Origin: Ruegeria sp. HKCCSA071
GTDB taxonomy: Bacteria > Pseudomonadota > Alphaproteobacteria > Rhodobacterales > Rhodobacteraceae
Reading direction: 5' to 3'
Assembly: GCF_017872555.1 (NCBI RefSeq)
Contig: NZ_JAEDOX010000006.1
Location: 62,001 to 126,000, forward strand
Length of the DNA stretch: 64,000 nt
The translations under genes were made by a program, and so were the position numbers. This document shows, piece after piece, positions 52,771 through 61,218 of the stretch (position 1 is the first letter of the stretch; each line of letters begins with the position of its first letter). The notes under the pieces were generated by a model. The model was not told the origin of the DNA and did not search any database. It saw only the letters and a list, made by a program, of their open reading frames with translations.

Positions 52771-54447
52771 ATGTCACTTGGAATCAGCTACAACAAGACC
52801 GGCCGCGCTTTTGGGGTCGGATTGGCAATGTTGTTGGGCAGCGTCGCTGCTCCAGCTTTTGCCGACGAGCCAACGCTTAGCGACGAAGCCTTTGAAGCTT
52901 CGAAACAACTGTACTTTGAACAATGTGCAGGCTGCCACGGGGTTTTGCGCAAAGGCGCAACCGGTAAAAACCTGGAACCGCATTGGAAAAAGACCGCAGC
53001 TGACGGCACCGTAACCGAAGGCGGCACCCTGAAACTGGGTCAGGAACGCCTTGAGAAAATCATCGCCTGGGGAACTGAAGGCGGGATGAACAACTTCTCG
53101 GACATCATGTCCGAGCAGGAAATCAAGGATATGGCGACCTACATCATGATGGAGGCCCCAAAGCCGCCTGAAATGTCGCTGGAACAGATGAAGGCAACCC
53201 GCAAGGTTTATGTCGAAGAAGCGGATTATCCGACCGAGCCGCTGCACGGCCGCAACTGGGAAAACTTCTTTGTCGTCATCGAACGCGATGTGGGCAAGGT
53301 TGCCGTCATCGACGGTGACACGAAAGAAGTGCTGACGCATATTCCGACTGGCTACGCCGTGCACGTCCTGAAAGCTTCAGAGCATCACAACATCACCGAA
53401 CCCGAAACGCCCGGACGTTTCTGGTACACAATGGGCCGTGACGGCAAGATGACCAAGATCGACCTCTGGCAAACGCCGGACAAGATGCTGGTTTCAGAAG
53501 TCAAGATTGCCTATGACGCGCGAGATGTTGCCGTGTCGGGTGACGGTAAATACGTCATCGGTGGGGGATACTGGCCGCCGCATTTCGCAATCGTTGACGC
53601 GCAGACCATGGAACCGCTGAAAGTCGTTTCGACGCGCGGAACCAACGTGGACGGTGAATATGTGGAAGAAAGCCGTGTGGCCGCCATCTACACCACACCG
53701 AATGAACCCACATGGATTGTTGCCGTGAAAGAGCTGGGTCAGCTCTGGCAGGTTGACTACACCGACCTCGACAATTTGCGGATCGACAAGATCGACAGCG
53801 CCAAGTTCCTGCATGACGGGTTCTTCGACCCGACAGGCCGGTACTTCCAGATCGCGGCAAACGCATCGAACAAGATGGTCGTTGTCGATACCGAAACGCA
53901 CAAGCTTGAGGCGATGATCGACACCGCTGCCCTGCCGCACCCCGGTCCGGGCGCCAACTGGATTGACCCGAACTGCGGACCTGTGGCGGGTACAACCCAC
54001 CTGGGCGTCGGCACCGTGACAGTCTGGGGCAACGACCCAGAAGGTCACCCGGATCAGGCCTGGAAAACCTGTTACGAGGTGGAAACCGACGGCCCCGGCC
54101 TGTTTGTCCGTACCCATCCGAAATCGGACTACATCTGGGCTGACCAGACCAAACACCCCGAGCCGGAAATTCAGCAATCGGTTCAGGTCATCTCGAAAGA
54201 GACCGGTGAGATCGTGAAAACCATTCAGATCACCGAAGACGAAGGCAGCGCCGCTGTTCACTTCGAATTCAACGCCGATGGCACCGAGGTTTGGGTTTCC
54301 AAGTGGAACCTGTCGGATTCGAAAGAACCCAATGGCCAGATCGTGATCTTCGACGCCAAGACATTGGAAGAGATCGGTCGGATTGACGGGCTTTACGCCC
54401 CGACCGGCAAATTCAATGTCCACAACCGGTCGAACCACGTCACCTGA
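52771..54447 (+). CDS. nirS: Cytochrome cd1 nitrite reductase
   Basis: 558-residue periplasmic enzyme that reduces nitrite to NO. It has a signal peptide (cleavage after 'APAFA'), a haem c domain with C52-C55-H56 ('CAGCHG') and an eight-bladed propeller that holds haem d1, including the His pair region 'YAVHVLKASEHHNITE'. ATG 52771 has GGAG 7 bases upstream. A Dnr box precedes it and a 13-bp hairpin follows it, which should make its mRNA more abundant than the downstream genes. Confidence 0.97.
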   Translation: MSLGISYNKTGRAFGVGLAMLLGSVAAPAFADEPTLSDEAFEASKQLYFEQCAGCHGVLRKGATGKNLEPHWKKTAADGTVTEGGTLKLGQERLEKIIAWGTEGGMNNFSDIMSEQEIKDMATYIMMEAPKPPEMSLEQMKATRKVYVEEADYPTEPLHGRNWENFFVVIERDVGKVAVIDGDTKEVLTHIPTGYAVHVLKASEHHNITEPETPGRFWYTMGRDGKMTKIDLWQTPDKMLVSEVKIAYDARDVAVSGDGKYVIGGGYWPPHFAIVDAQTMEPLKVVSTRGTNVDGEYVEESRVAAIYTTPNEPTWIVAVKELGQLWQVDYTDLDNLRIDKIDSAKFLHDGFFDPTGRYFQIAANASNKMVVVDTETHKLEAMIDTAALPHPGPGANWIDPNCGPVAGTTHLGVGTVTVWGNDPEGHPDQAWKTCYEVETDGPGLFVRTHPKSDYIWADQTKHPEPEIQQSVQVISKETGEIVKTIQITEDEGSAAVHFEFNADGTEVWVSKWNLSDSKEPNGQIVIFDAKTLEEIGRIDGLYAPTGKFNVHNRSNHVT

Positions 54448-54466
54448 CGGGTTCGCAACCTAAACC

Positions 54467-54497
54467 GGAAAGGGCGGGCCCCTCGCCCGCCCTTTCC
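54467..54497 (+). other. Strong hairpin after nirS
   Basis: Perfect 13-bp stem, GGAAAGGGCGGGC (54467-54479) and GCCCGCCCTTTCC (54485-54497), with a five-base loop and no T-run. It could protect the nirS 3' end or cause partial termination before the downstream cytochrome genes. Confidence 0.7.
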
Positions 54498-54571
54498 TCG
54501 TTTGACAGATCCGCCAAACTCACCGGCCTGCCACCAAAGGCCAGATAAGACAGCCAAAACGGAGCCCGGAT

Positions 54572-56359
54572 ATGACTTCCGAACCGGATAAGAAAAAACC
54601 GATCTGGCGCCGGTATTTCCTGTGGGGAATGCCCGTGGCCGGCATTGCTGCGGCCTTTGCCGCCGGCATCATCTTCTGGGGTGGGTTCAACACCGCCATG
54701 GAAGCCACAAATACCAAGGAATTCTGTGTCTCGTGCCACGAGATGCGGGATTTTGTTTATGCGGAATACCAGGGCACGATCCACGACGTGAACCGTTCGG
54801 GCGTTGGTGCGGTCTGCTCGGACTGTCACGTACCCAAGGACTGGACCCACAAGATCATCCGCAAAATAAAGGCCTCGAAAGAGCTTTATGGAAAGGTGGT
54901 CGGTACCATCAACACCCGCGAGAAATTCGAAGCCAAGCGCATTCATCTTGCCATGAATGAGTGGGAGCGGATGAAAGCAACGGACTCGCGCGAGTGTCGA
55001 AACTGCCATGACTTTGAATCGATGATGCCCGAATTCCAGCGTCCCCGTGCGCGTCAGCAGCACCTGAACGCAATGGAAACCGGTCAGACTTGTATCGACT
55101 GCCACAAGGGCATAGCCCACTCGAACATCCGAGACCGCGCAACCGACGAGTATCTGGAAGAGCTTGAAGCACCAAACCCGGCCTTCATCCGGCCAGTTCC
55201 GCCAGAATACCTTGCCAGCCTTGAGCGGATCGAAGCCAAGGAAGCTGCCGACGCCGAGGCCGAAAAAGCTGCAAAGAAAGCCCAGCAGGAGGCCGTTCAG
55301 GCCCAGATTGCGGCAGCAGTTGACGCGGCCGTCGCGGAAGAGCGGGCAACGGCTGCAACCGATGGGTCTGCAACACCTGCCAGCAGTGAAAGCGGCGATG
55401 TTGGTGCCAACATCGACTGGAATGCGGTGGCCAGTGCGGACCTGAAACTGTTCTACCCAGGCCAGGCGTCATTTGAATGGGTGCAGAACGGAAAAACCCA
55501 TGGCGGGGCCCGTCCGCTGACCAAAGGTGGTGATCAATGTTCGACCTGTCATGCCAAAGAACTGGATGCGATTGGTAACAAGATCGTTGCCGGTGGCGAG
55601 CTGGAGCCCACTCCTATCCCCGGCAAACGCGGTGTGATCGACGCAACCGTTCAGGCGGCGCATGATGACGAAAACCTGTACATCCGCCTGCAATGGCCGG
55701 ATGCGGGGCATAACCCTGCTCCGTTTGCCGATGGCGGCAAAATGGATCCCGAAAACCAGATCAAGGTCGCTATGATGATCACCGGAACCGGCATCGAGTT
55801 GGGCGATCAGGTCGGGTGCTGGGCGTCGTGCCACGCCGACAACACCTATATGCCCTTTGCGCCTGAGGCGGATACAATTGCTGCGAAAGGGGATGTTTCC
55901 GGTCGCCTGACCGCTCAGGACACCGTGACCAAATACATCAGCGAAAGCCGCACCGAGATCGAGATCAAAGGCAGGGGTGGCAAGGCTTTGGGCGGTTGGG
56001 ACAAGCTGCAGGCCGCTGAACAAATCGAGCAGTATCTGGCTGATGGCACCTATCTTGACCTGATGCGTGTCTACGCGGACGGCAGCGCCACAAATGGTTA
56101 TCTGCTGGAACAGCGGGTGGTCAATGATGGTGAGATTGCAGCCTCGGCAAACCTGTCAGGTAGCATGTGGACGGTCGTCTTCACACGTCCACTGAACTCA
56201 GGTGCACCCGGCGATGTCCCTCTGGAGGCCGGTCAAACCTATACGGTCGGTTTTGCAATCCATGATGACTTTGCCGCCGCTCGTTTCCACCACGTAACGC
56301 TGGATACCAGCCTGGCGCTGGACGACGACAGCGCATTTATCAACGTGGTCAAGCAATAA
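54572..56359 (+). CDS. NapC/NirT tetrahaem cytochrome fused to a second haem-binding domain
   Basis: 595-residue membrane-anchored multihaem cytochrome. Residues 17-38 form the anchor helix. The NapC/NirT domain has four CXXCH sites (C52-H56, C82-H86, C142-H146, C174-H178). An Ala/Glu/Lys-rich linker (about 220-275) leads to a C-terminal domain resembling the haem-binding domain of ethylbenzene-dehydrogenase/cytochrome c-552 type proteins, with CSTCH (323-327) and an unusual CWASCH (416-421, CX3CH). It probably carries electrons from quinol to periplasmic NirS. The usual NirT is about 200 residues, so the fusion triples the length. Confidence 0.83.
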   Translation: MTSEPDKKKPIWRRYFLWGMPVAGIAAAFAAGIIFWGGFNTAMEATNTKEFCVSCHEMRDFVYAEYQGTIHDVNRSGVGAVCSDCHVPKDWTHKIIRKIKASKELYGKVVGTINTREKFEAKRIHLAMNEWERMKATDSRECRNCHDFESMMPEFQRPRARQQHLNAMETGQTCIDCHKGIAHSNIRDRATDEYLEELEAPNPAFIRPVPPEYLASLERIEAKEAADAEAEKAAKKAQQEAVQAQIAAAVDAAVAEERATAATDGSATPASSESGDVGANIDWNAVASADLKLFYPGQASFEWVQNGKTHGGARPLTKGGDQCSTCHAKELDAIGNKIVAGGELEPTPIPGKRGVIDATVQAAHDDENLYIRLQWPDAGHNPAPFADGGKMDPENQIKVAMMITGTGIELGDQVGCWASCHADNTYMPFAPEADTIAAKGDVSGRLTAQDTVTKYISESRTEIEIKGRGGKALGGWDKLQAAEQIEQYLADGTYLDLMRVYADGSATNGYLLEQRVVNDGEIAASANLSGSMWTVVFTRPLNSGAPGDVPLEAGQTYTVGFAIHDDFAAARFHHVTLDTSLALDDDSAFINVVKQ

Positions 56360-56363
56360 CAGT

Positions 56364-56388
56364 TTGGGGCCGGTTCTCTCGGCCCCAA
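56364..56388 (+). other. Hairpin after the multihaem cytochrome gene
   Basis: Perfect 9-bp stem, TTGGGGCCG (56364-56372) and CGGCCCCAA (56380-56388), with a seven-base loop and no T-run. It separates the cytochrome and cupredoxin genes and is probably an RNA-processing or stabilising element. Confidence 0.6.
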
Positions 56389-56413
56389 TCACTTTGGAAA
56401 GGAGACATGGACC

Positions 56414-56815
56414 ATGAAACCCCACCGCCTTCTTCCCGCGCTGCTGCTTCTTGCCGCGCCAGCCTGGTCAGATGAAACCGCCGAAATCTGTGCTGAAGCC
56501 GAAGAGCGTTATGTCGAGCTGTTCGGCCACCCCTCGGCCTCGGTCGAGGACGCCAAGGTGGTTTTGATGTACAACTACAAATTCTGCCCGTTCGAGCTGA
56601 CCGTAAAGGCAGGTACAACTGTCCGATGGGTGAATGTCGACAAGCGCACCAGCCACAGTGTGTTGCTGAAAGATGGCAGCGAACCCGAAAGCGACCGGCT
56701 GTTCCCGGAAGAAACGGTTGAAATGACCTTCCTGACACCGGGCCCTCAGGATTATCTCTGCGGGCCCCATTGGGAGACACAGAACATGATCGGGATGATC
56801 ACTGTCGAGCCCTGA
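56414..56815 (+). CDS. Cupredoxin (pseudoazurin/plastocyanin-like)
   Basis: 133-residue exported copper protein: signal peptide ending near 'APAWSDE', then a cupredoxin fold. Likely type 1 copper ligands are H81 ('RTSHSV'), C116 and H119 ('YLCGPHW') and M125. AAGGAG lies 10 bases upstream. Its place in the nir cluster suggests it ferries electrons to NirS or NorC, a job done by pseudoazurin or cytochrome c in other denitrifiers. The spacing from H119 to the Met is one residue longer than in plastocyanin. Confidence 0.82.
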   Translation: MKPHRLLPALLLLAAPAWSDETAEICAEAEERYVELFGHPSASVEDAKVVLMYNYKFCPFELTVKAGTTVRWVNVDKRTSHSVLLKDGSEPESDRLFPEETVEMTFLTPGPQDYLCGPHWETQNMIGMITVEP

Positions 56816-56841
56816 TTTTGGGTGTACTTACAGGCTGAATT

Positions 56842-56872
56842 AAGGGGCGCGGGCGCAAATCCCGCGCTCCTT
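56842..56872 (+). terminator. Hairpin terminator after the cupredoxin gene
   Basis: Stem AAGGGGCGCGGG (56842-56853) with CCCGCGCTCCTT (56861-56872), one G-U pair, seven-base loop. No T-run follows; the 3' arm runs straight into a Dnr box. It probably isolates the cupredoxin transcript from the nirE promoter. Confidence 0.5.
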
Positions 56873-56884
56873 AACTTATGTCAA
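56871..56884. promoter_or_regulatory. Dnr box for nirE operon
   Basis: TTAACTTATGTCAA: half-sites TTAAC and GTCAA, four-base spacer, the same type as at norC. It suggests a separate Dnr-dependent promoter for the haem d1 genes nirE-C-F-DL-G-H-J-N, with a leader of about 100 bases. Confidence 0.7.
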
Positions 56885-57016
56885 GGAGGTTGGTTTTCGA
56901 TTGCGCCAATCTGCCTTCATGACACGCCCGGCCTACCCAGCAACGTCCCGCAAAAGCTTTGGATTCGCGCAGGAATACCCGGGTTTCGAAGACATTCAGA
57001 CCCAGCGAGTTTGAAC

Positions 57017-57778
57017 ATGAGCGGTAAGGTTTTTCTGATTGGTGCAGGCCCCGGCGACCCCGAACTGATGACGCTGCGTGCCCTGCGAATGCTGCAGGAA
57101 GCGGATGTAGTTGTCTATGACAGGCTAGTGTCTGCCGACATCCTGAATCTACACGCCGAAGGCGCGCGGCTGATCCCTGTCGGGAAAGCGCCCAAATGCC
57201 ATACTGTCCCACAGGACCGGATCAACGAAATCCTTCTGGAAGAGGCCAGGGCAGGTCACACGGTCGCCCGTCTGAAAGGTGGCGATCCGTTGATCTTTGG
57301 CCGCGGCTCGGAAGAAGCCGCTTATCTGATGGCCCATGGCGTGGCGGTAGAATACGCACCGGGGATCACCGCGGCGCAGGGCGCGTCCTGTTCGACCGGC
57401 GTGCCGCTGACCCATCGCGGGCTGGCGACCTCGGTTCAATATGTCACCGGACACCGGCAGGCAGACAAAGTGCTGGACCTGGACTGGAAACGCCTGGCCG
57501 ACCCGGACACGACACTGGTGGTTTACATGGGTGTGGCCAATATCGGCCAGATCGCCATGGGTTTGATGACCGAAAACCTACCAGGATCAACACCGGTTCT
57601 GGCCATCGGAAATGCGACGACACCTGATGAACGCCGGCTGGTGTCACGGCTGGACCAATTGGCCAACGACGTGCGCACCTCCGGGCTGAAGGCGCCAACG
57701 CTTTTCTTCATCGGCAAAGTTGTCTCACTTTACGCCGAACAGCCCATGGCGGACATTCTGGAACGGGCCCATGGCTAA
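57017..57778 (+). CDS. nirE: Uroporphyrinogen-III C-methyltransferase NirE
   Basis: 253-residue S-adenosylmethionine-dependent enzyme that makes precorrin-2, the first step towards haem d1. Landmarks are 'VFLIGAGPGDPELMTLRAL', 'VVVYDRLV', 'RLKGGDPLIFGRGSEEA' and 'PGITAAQGASCSTGVPLTHRG'. ATG 57017 starts at the conserved domain edge; the ribosome site is weak. It overlaps the next gene by 8 bases. Context in a nir operon favours NirE over CobA. Confidence 0.93.
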   Translation: MSGKVFLIGAGPGDPELMTLRALRMLQEADVVVYDRLVSADILNLHAEGARLIPVGKAPKCHTVPQDRINEILLEEARAGHTVARLKGGDPLIFGRGSEEAAYLMAHGVAVEYAPGITAAQGASCSTGVPLTHRGLATSVQYVTGHRQADKVLDLDWKRLADPDTTLVVYMGVANIGQIAMGLMTENLPGSTPVLAIGNATTPDERRLVSRLDQLANDVRTSGLKAPTLFFIGKVVSLYAEQPMADILERAHG

Positions 57779-58154
57779 GCTGGGGTGCAGAAATCGTGTG
57801 CCGTGTCCCGCGCCGAACGGAAATGTGCCCGGCCGTGCGGGGTGGGTTGCCCGAACTTTTCTGACAACTGCGGTTCTGGCTGCAACGTCCGCCTTTGCTG
57901 CCGATGTCATTGATCCCAACGCACTGAAAAGACTTGTGCATCAGGACTGCGGCTCGTGCCACGGACTGTCGCTGAAAGGCGGCCTGGGGCCCGATCTGCG
58001 CTCGAATACACTGAAGCATTACGACGCCGAGGTTTTGACCGGTGTCATCCTTGACGGCATCCCCGATACGGCGATGCCCCCGTGGCGGCCCCTGATCAGT
58101 GAAGAAGAGGCCGAATGGATTGCCCGATACCTGCTGGAACAGGAGGCACGATGA
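57771..58154 (+). CDS. nirC: Cytochrome c NirC
   Basis: 127-residue periplasmic mono-haem cytochrome c. A positively charged N-terminus and hydrophobic stretch ('TFLTTAVLAATSAFA') form the signal peptide; the haem site is 'CGSCHG' and the axial Met is probably in 'TAMPPW'. NirC is found in nir operons and helps electron transfer or maturation of NirS. Start overlaps nirE; the stop overlaps nirF as ATGA. Confidence 0.88.
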   Translation: MAKLGCRNRVPCPAPNGNVPGRAGWVARTFLTTAVLAATSAFAADVIDPNALKRLVHQDCGSCHGLSLKGGLGPDLRSNTLKHYDAEVLTGVILDGIPDTAMPPWRPLISEEEAEWIARYLLEQEAR

Positions 58155-59296
58155 AACACCTTATCCTCAGCCTTGCGGCGACATTGATGATGACCACGGC
58201 CCAAGCCGAGCCAATGGCGACTGGAGACCTTGGGCTGGTGATCGAACGTGCCAGCGGATCGGTCCTGCTGGTGGACCAGTCCGACCGCGCTGCTCTGGCC
58301 CGGATAGAAGGACTGGGCGATCTGTCCCACGCCTCGCTGGTCTATTCACCGGATGAACGTTTTGCCTATGTCTTTGGCCGAGACGGAGGCCTGACCAAGG
58401 TTGACATTGTCACCCGTCAGATCGTGAACCGCGTTGTTCAGTCCGGAAACGCCATTGGCGGCGCCATCTCGGACGATGGTACGCTTGTGGCGGTATCGAA
58501 TTACGAACCCGGCGGTGTGCGCGTGTTTGATGCGCAAACGCTGGAGATGGTGGCTGACATTCCCACCGGCAGCAAAACGATTGGTCTGGTCGACGCGCCG
58601 GGCCGCCGTTTCGTTTTCACCATGTGGGACACCGGTGAAACATGGATCGCGGATTTCGCAAAGGGCACGCCCGAGGTCACCAGAATCCCCGATATCGGCA
58701 AGAACCCCTACGATGCGCTGATCACTGCCAATGGCCGCACCTATATCACCGGCCTGTTTGGAGAGGATGGTCTGACGGCGCTTGATCTGTGGTCCGACAA
58801 CCCAGAACCGATCCGCGTTCTACCCGGCTATGGCCGTGGTCAGGAGGAAATGCCGGTCTACAAGATGCCCCATCTGGAAGGTTGGGCGCTGACAGGGTCC
58901 GAATTCGTCTTGCCCGCCGTTGGTCACCACGAAGTTTTGTGGATTGACGCCACCACCCTGACCGAGACCGGACGCACACAAACCCACGGACAGCCGGTCT
59001 TTGCCATGGCGCGCCCGGACGGTCGGCAGGTCTGGGTTAACTTTGCCCACCCGCTGAACGATACCATTCAGGTCATCGATACCGTCAGCAAACAGATCAT
59101 CCACGAATTCAAGCCCGGCCCTGCCGTTTTGCACATGGAATTCACACCGCGCGGGCACGAGGTTTGGATCAGTGTGCGCGATGCGAACAAGGTCATGGTT
59201 TATGACACGCATAGTTTCGAAAAACTGCGCGAGATCGAGGCCGAAAGCCCTTCGGGTATCTTTTTTACCGCGCGTGCGCACAAGACGGGTCTGTAA
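58151..59296 (+). CDS. nirF: Haem d1 biosynthesis protein NirF
   Basis: 381-residue periplasmic protein with a signal peptide ('MKHLILSLAATLMMTTAQA') and a cd1-type eight-bladed propeller but no haem c domain. NirF is needed for a late step of haem d1 synthesis, the oxidation of an acid side chain. It ends 3 bases before nirDL and overlaps nirC by 4. Confidence 0.95.
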   Translation: MKHLILSLAATLMMTTAQAEPMATGDLGLVIERASGSVLLVDQSDRAALARIEGLGDLSHASLVYSPDERFAYVFGRDGGLTKVDIVTRQIVNRVVQSGNAIGGAISDDGTLVAVSNYEPGGVRVFDAQTLEMVADIPTGSKTIGLVDAPGRRFVFTMWDTGETWIADFAKGTPEVTRIPDIGKNPYDALITANGRTYITGLFGEDGLTALDLWSDNPEPIRVLPGYGRGQEEMPVYKMPHLEGWALTGSEFVLPAVGHHEVLWIDATTLTETGRTQTHGQPVFAMARPDGRQVWVNFAHPLNDTIQVIDTVSKQIIHEFKPGPAVLHMEFTPRGHEVWISVRDANKVMVYDTHSFEKLREIEAESPSGIFFTARAHKTGL

Positions 59297-59299
59297 GTC

Positions 59300-60289
59300 A
59301 TGCAACACATTACAGACCCGATCGACCGCCGCTTGCTGGATGAATTTCAGCGCGATTTCCCGGTAACCGAACGCCCGTTTCAGGTTCTTGGAAACGCACT
59401 TGGACTTGACGAAAGCGAAGTCATCCACCGCCTTTCAAGAATGCGCACTACGGGTCGCATCACGCGGGTTGGCGCAACCATCACGCCCGGCGCGGTGACG
59501 GCCAGTACGCTGGCGGCTGTGTCCGTCCCGGAGGAGCAGCTGGAAGAGGTCGCCGCCCTGATCGACGCCGAACCGGGTGTAAACCACAATTATCAGCGCG
59601 AGGACGCCTGGAACCTCTGGTTTGTTGCAACCGGCCCGGATCGGGCGCATGTGAATGCTACCCTAGCGCGGATCAGCCGGGTCACCGGGCTGCGGGTGCT
59701 GGATTTGCGGCTGGTGCGCCCTTTCAACGTTGATCTTGGGTTCCGCATGATCGGCGGGGTCAAAACCGTGCCTACAGCACGCCAGGTGGATGCAACTGCG
59801 ATGCGCGAGGGTGATCGGTATCTACTGCAGACGCTGAGTTCGGGACTGTCTCTGGTCGCTGAACCCTATGCAGATTTGGCACATTCACTGAACCGGGACG
59901 TTGATGATGTGATGGCGCGAGTCATCGCGTTGCATTCGGCCGGTATCATCTCGCGGCTGGGCGTCATCGTACGTCACCGGGCGCTTGGCTGGTCGGCCAA
60001 TGCGATGGTTGTCTGGGACCTGCCAGCGGAGCAGGTCGATACAGCCGGCCCCGCTTTGGCGGCTTTCCCCGGTGTGACCTTGTGTTACGAGCGCAACCCG
60101 GTGCCCGGTGTGTGGCCATATCGCCTGTATTCCATGATCCACGCGCGATCCCGCAGCGAGGCTTTGGACGTGCTGACCCGTGCGACGGCCCTGCCAGAAC
60201 TGACGGGTGCACGGAACAAGGTTCTGTTCTCAACCCGCTGCTTCAAGCAGACCGGCGCGCTGATTCAAACCAAGGAGGTCGCCGCATGA
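59300..60289 (+). CDS. nirDL: Fused siroheme decarboxylase NirD-NirL
   Basis: 329-residue protein formed from two Lrp/AsnC-like units, each with a small HTH ('RRLLDEFQRDFP...' and 'GDRYLLQTLSSGLSLV...') and a RAM-like domain. Such proteins decarboxylate siroheme to 12,18-didecarboxysiroheme in haem d1 synthesis. The NirD and NirL parts are separate in Pseudomonas but fused in Paracoccus; the fusion is seen here. The stop overlaps nirG by 4 bases. Confidence 0.93.
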   Translation: MQHITDPIDRRLLDEFQRDFPVTERPFQVLGNALGLDESEVIHRLSRMRTTGRITRVGATITPGAVTASTLAAVSVPEEQLEEVAALIDAEPGVNHNYQREDAWNLWFVATGPDRAHVNATLARISRVTGLRVLDLRLVRPFNVDLGFRMIGGVKTVPTARQVDATAMREGDRYLLQTLSSGLSLVAEPYADLAHSLNRDVDDVMARVIALHSAGIISRLGVIVRHRALGWSANAMVVWDLPAEQVDTAGPALAAFPGVTLCYERNPVPGVWPYRLYSMIHARSRSEALDVLTRATALPELTGARNKVLFSTRCFKQTGALIQTKEVAA

Positions 60290-60735
60290 TGCTGGACCAA
60301 ACTGACCGTGCGATCCTGAACCGGATGCAAGACGATCTGCCACTGGTTTCACATCCTTACGCAACAGTCGCCAAAGAACTTGGCCTGTCCGAGGCCGAAC
60401 TGCTGGCGCGCCTGACGCGCATGACAGAGGCCCGTGTCATCACACGTTTTGGGCCGTTTTTCGATGCCGCGGCGATAGGCGGTGCCTTTTGCCTCTGTGC
60501 GATGGCCGTTCCAGCTGGGGAATTTGAAGCCGTCCTGACCAAAGTCAATGCACATCCCGAGGTCGCCCATAATTATGAACGCACGCACCGGCTGAACATG
60601 TGGTTCGTACTGGCTACGGAAACGCCCGAAGGGATCGAGGCCGCGGCCGATGCAATTGAACGGGAAACGGGGATCGAGGTTCTTTGTTTCCCCAAACTTC
60701 AGGAATTCTACATCGGCTTTCGGGTAGCGGCATGA
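60286..60735 (+). CDS. nirG: Siroheme decarboxylase subunit NirG
   Basis: 149-residue AsnC/Lrp-like protein ('LDQTDRAILNRMQDDLPLVSHPYATVAKELGLSEAELLARL') of the siroheme decarboxylase complex. ATG 60286 has GGAGG 7 bases upstream, inside the end of nirDL. G and H are given by order relative to known nir clusters. It overlaps nirH by 4 bases. Confidence 0.9.
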   Translation: MMLDQTDRAILNRMQDDLPLVSHPYATVAKELGLSEAELLARLTRMTEARVITRFGPFFDAAAIGGAFCLCAMAVPAGEFEAVLTKVNAHPEVAHNYERTHRLNMWFVLATETPEGIEAAADAIERETGIEVLCFPKLQEFYIGFRVAA

Positions 60736-61214
60736 TCGACGAAACAGACAGACAGATTATCCAAGCACTACAGGGCGGATTGCCTCTGGTTTCCGCCCCA
60801 TATGCTCAGGTTGCTGATGATCTGGGGATGCCGGAAGCCGATTTGCTTGAGAGACTGTCAGCCCTCAAGGCGCGCGGCGTAATCCGCCGCATCGCGGCCG
60901 CCCCTAACCACTACAAGCTGGGCATGACCTCGAACGGCATGACTGTCTGGGATGTCGAAGATGACCGCATCGCCGAATTGGGCACTCAGATCGGTGCCCT
61001 ACCCTTTGTCACCCATTGCTATGAACGTCCCCGCGCGTTGCCCGACTGGCCCTTTAACCTGTTTGCCATGGTTCATGGATCGGATCGGGATGAAGTCGAA
61101 GAAAAGCGAGCCGAGATCGCCGCAATTCTGGGTGACGCCTGCCGGGCCAAGGATATCCTCTATTCCACGCGCATCCTGAAAAAGACCGGTTTGCGCCTGA
61201 AAAAGAAAGGCTGA
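60732..61214 (+). CDS. nirH: Siroheme decarboxylase subunit NirH
   Basis: 160-residue AsnC/Lrp-like partner ('[42 protein letters not shown]') that completes the NirDLGH set. The start overlaps the nirG stop as ATGA. Ends 4 bases before nirJ. Confidence 0.9.
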   Translation: MIDETDRQIIQALQGGLPLVSAPYAQVADDLGMPEADLLERLSALKARGVIRRIAAAPNHYKLGMTSNGMTVWDVEDDRIAELGTQIGALPFVTHCYERPRALPDWPFNLFAMVHGSDRDEVEEKRAEIAAILGDACRAKDILYSTRILKKTGLRLKKKG

Positions 61215-61218
61215 GACG

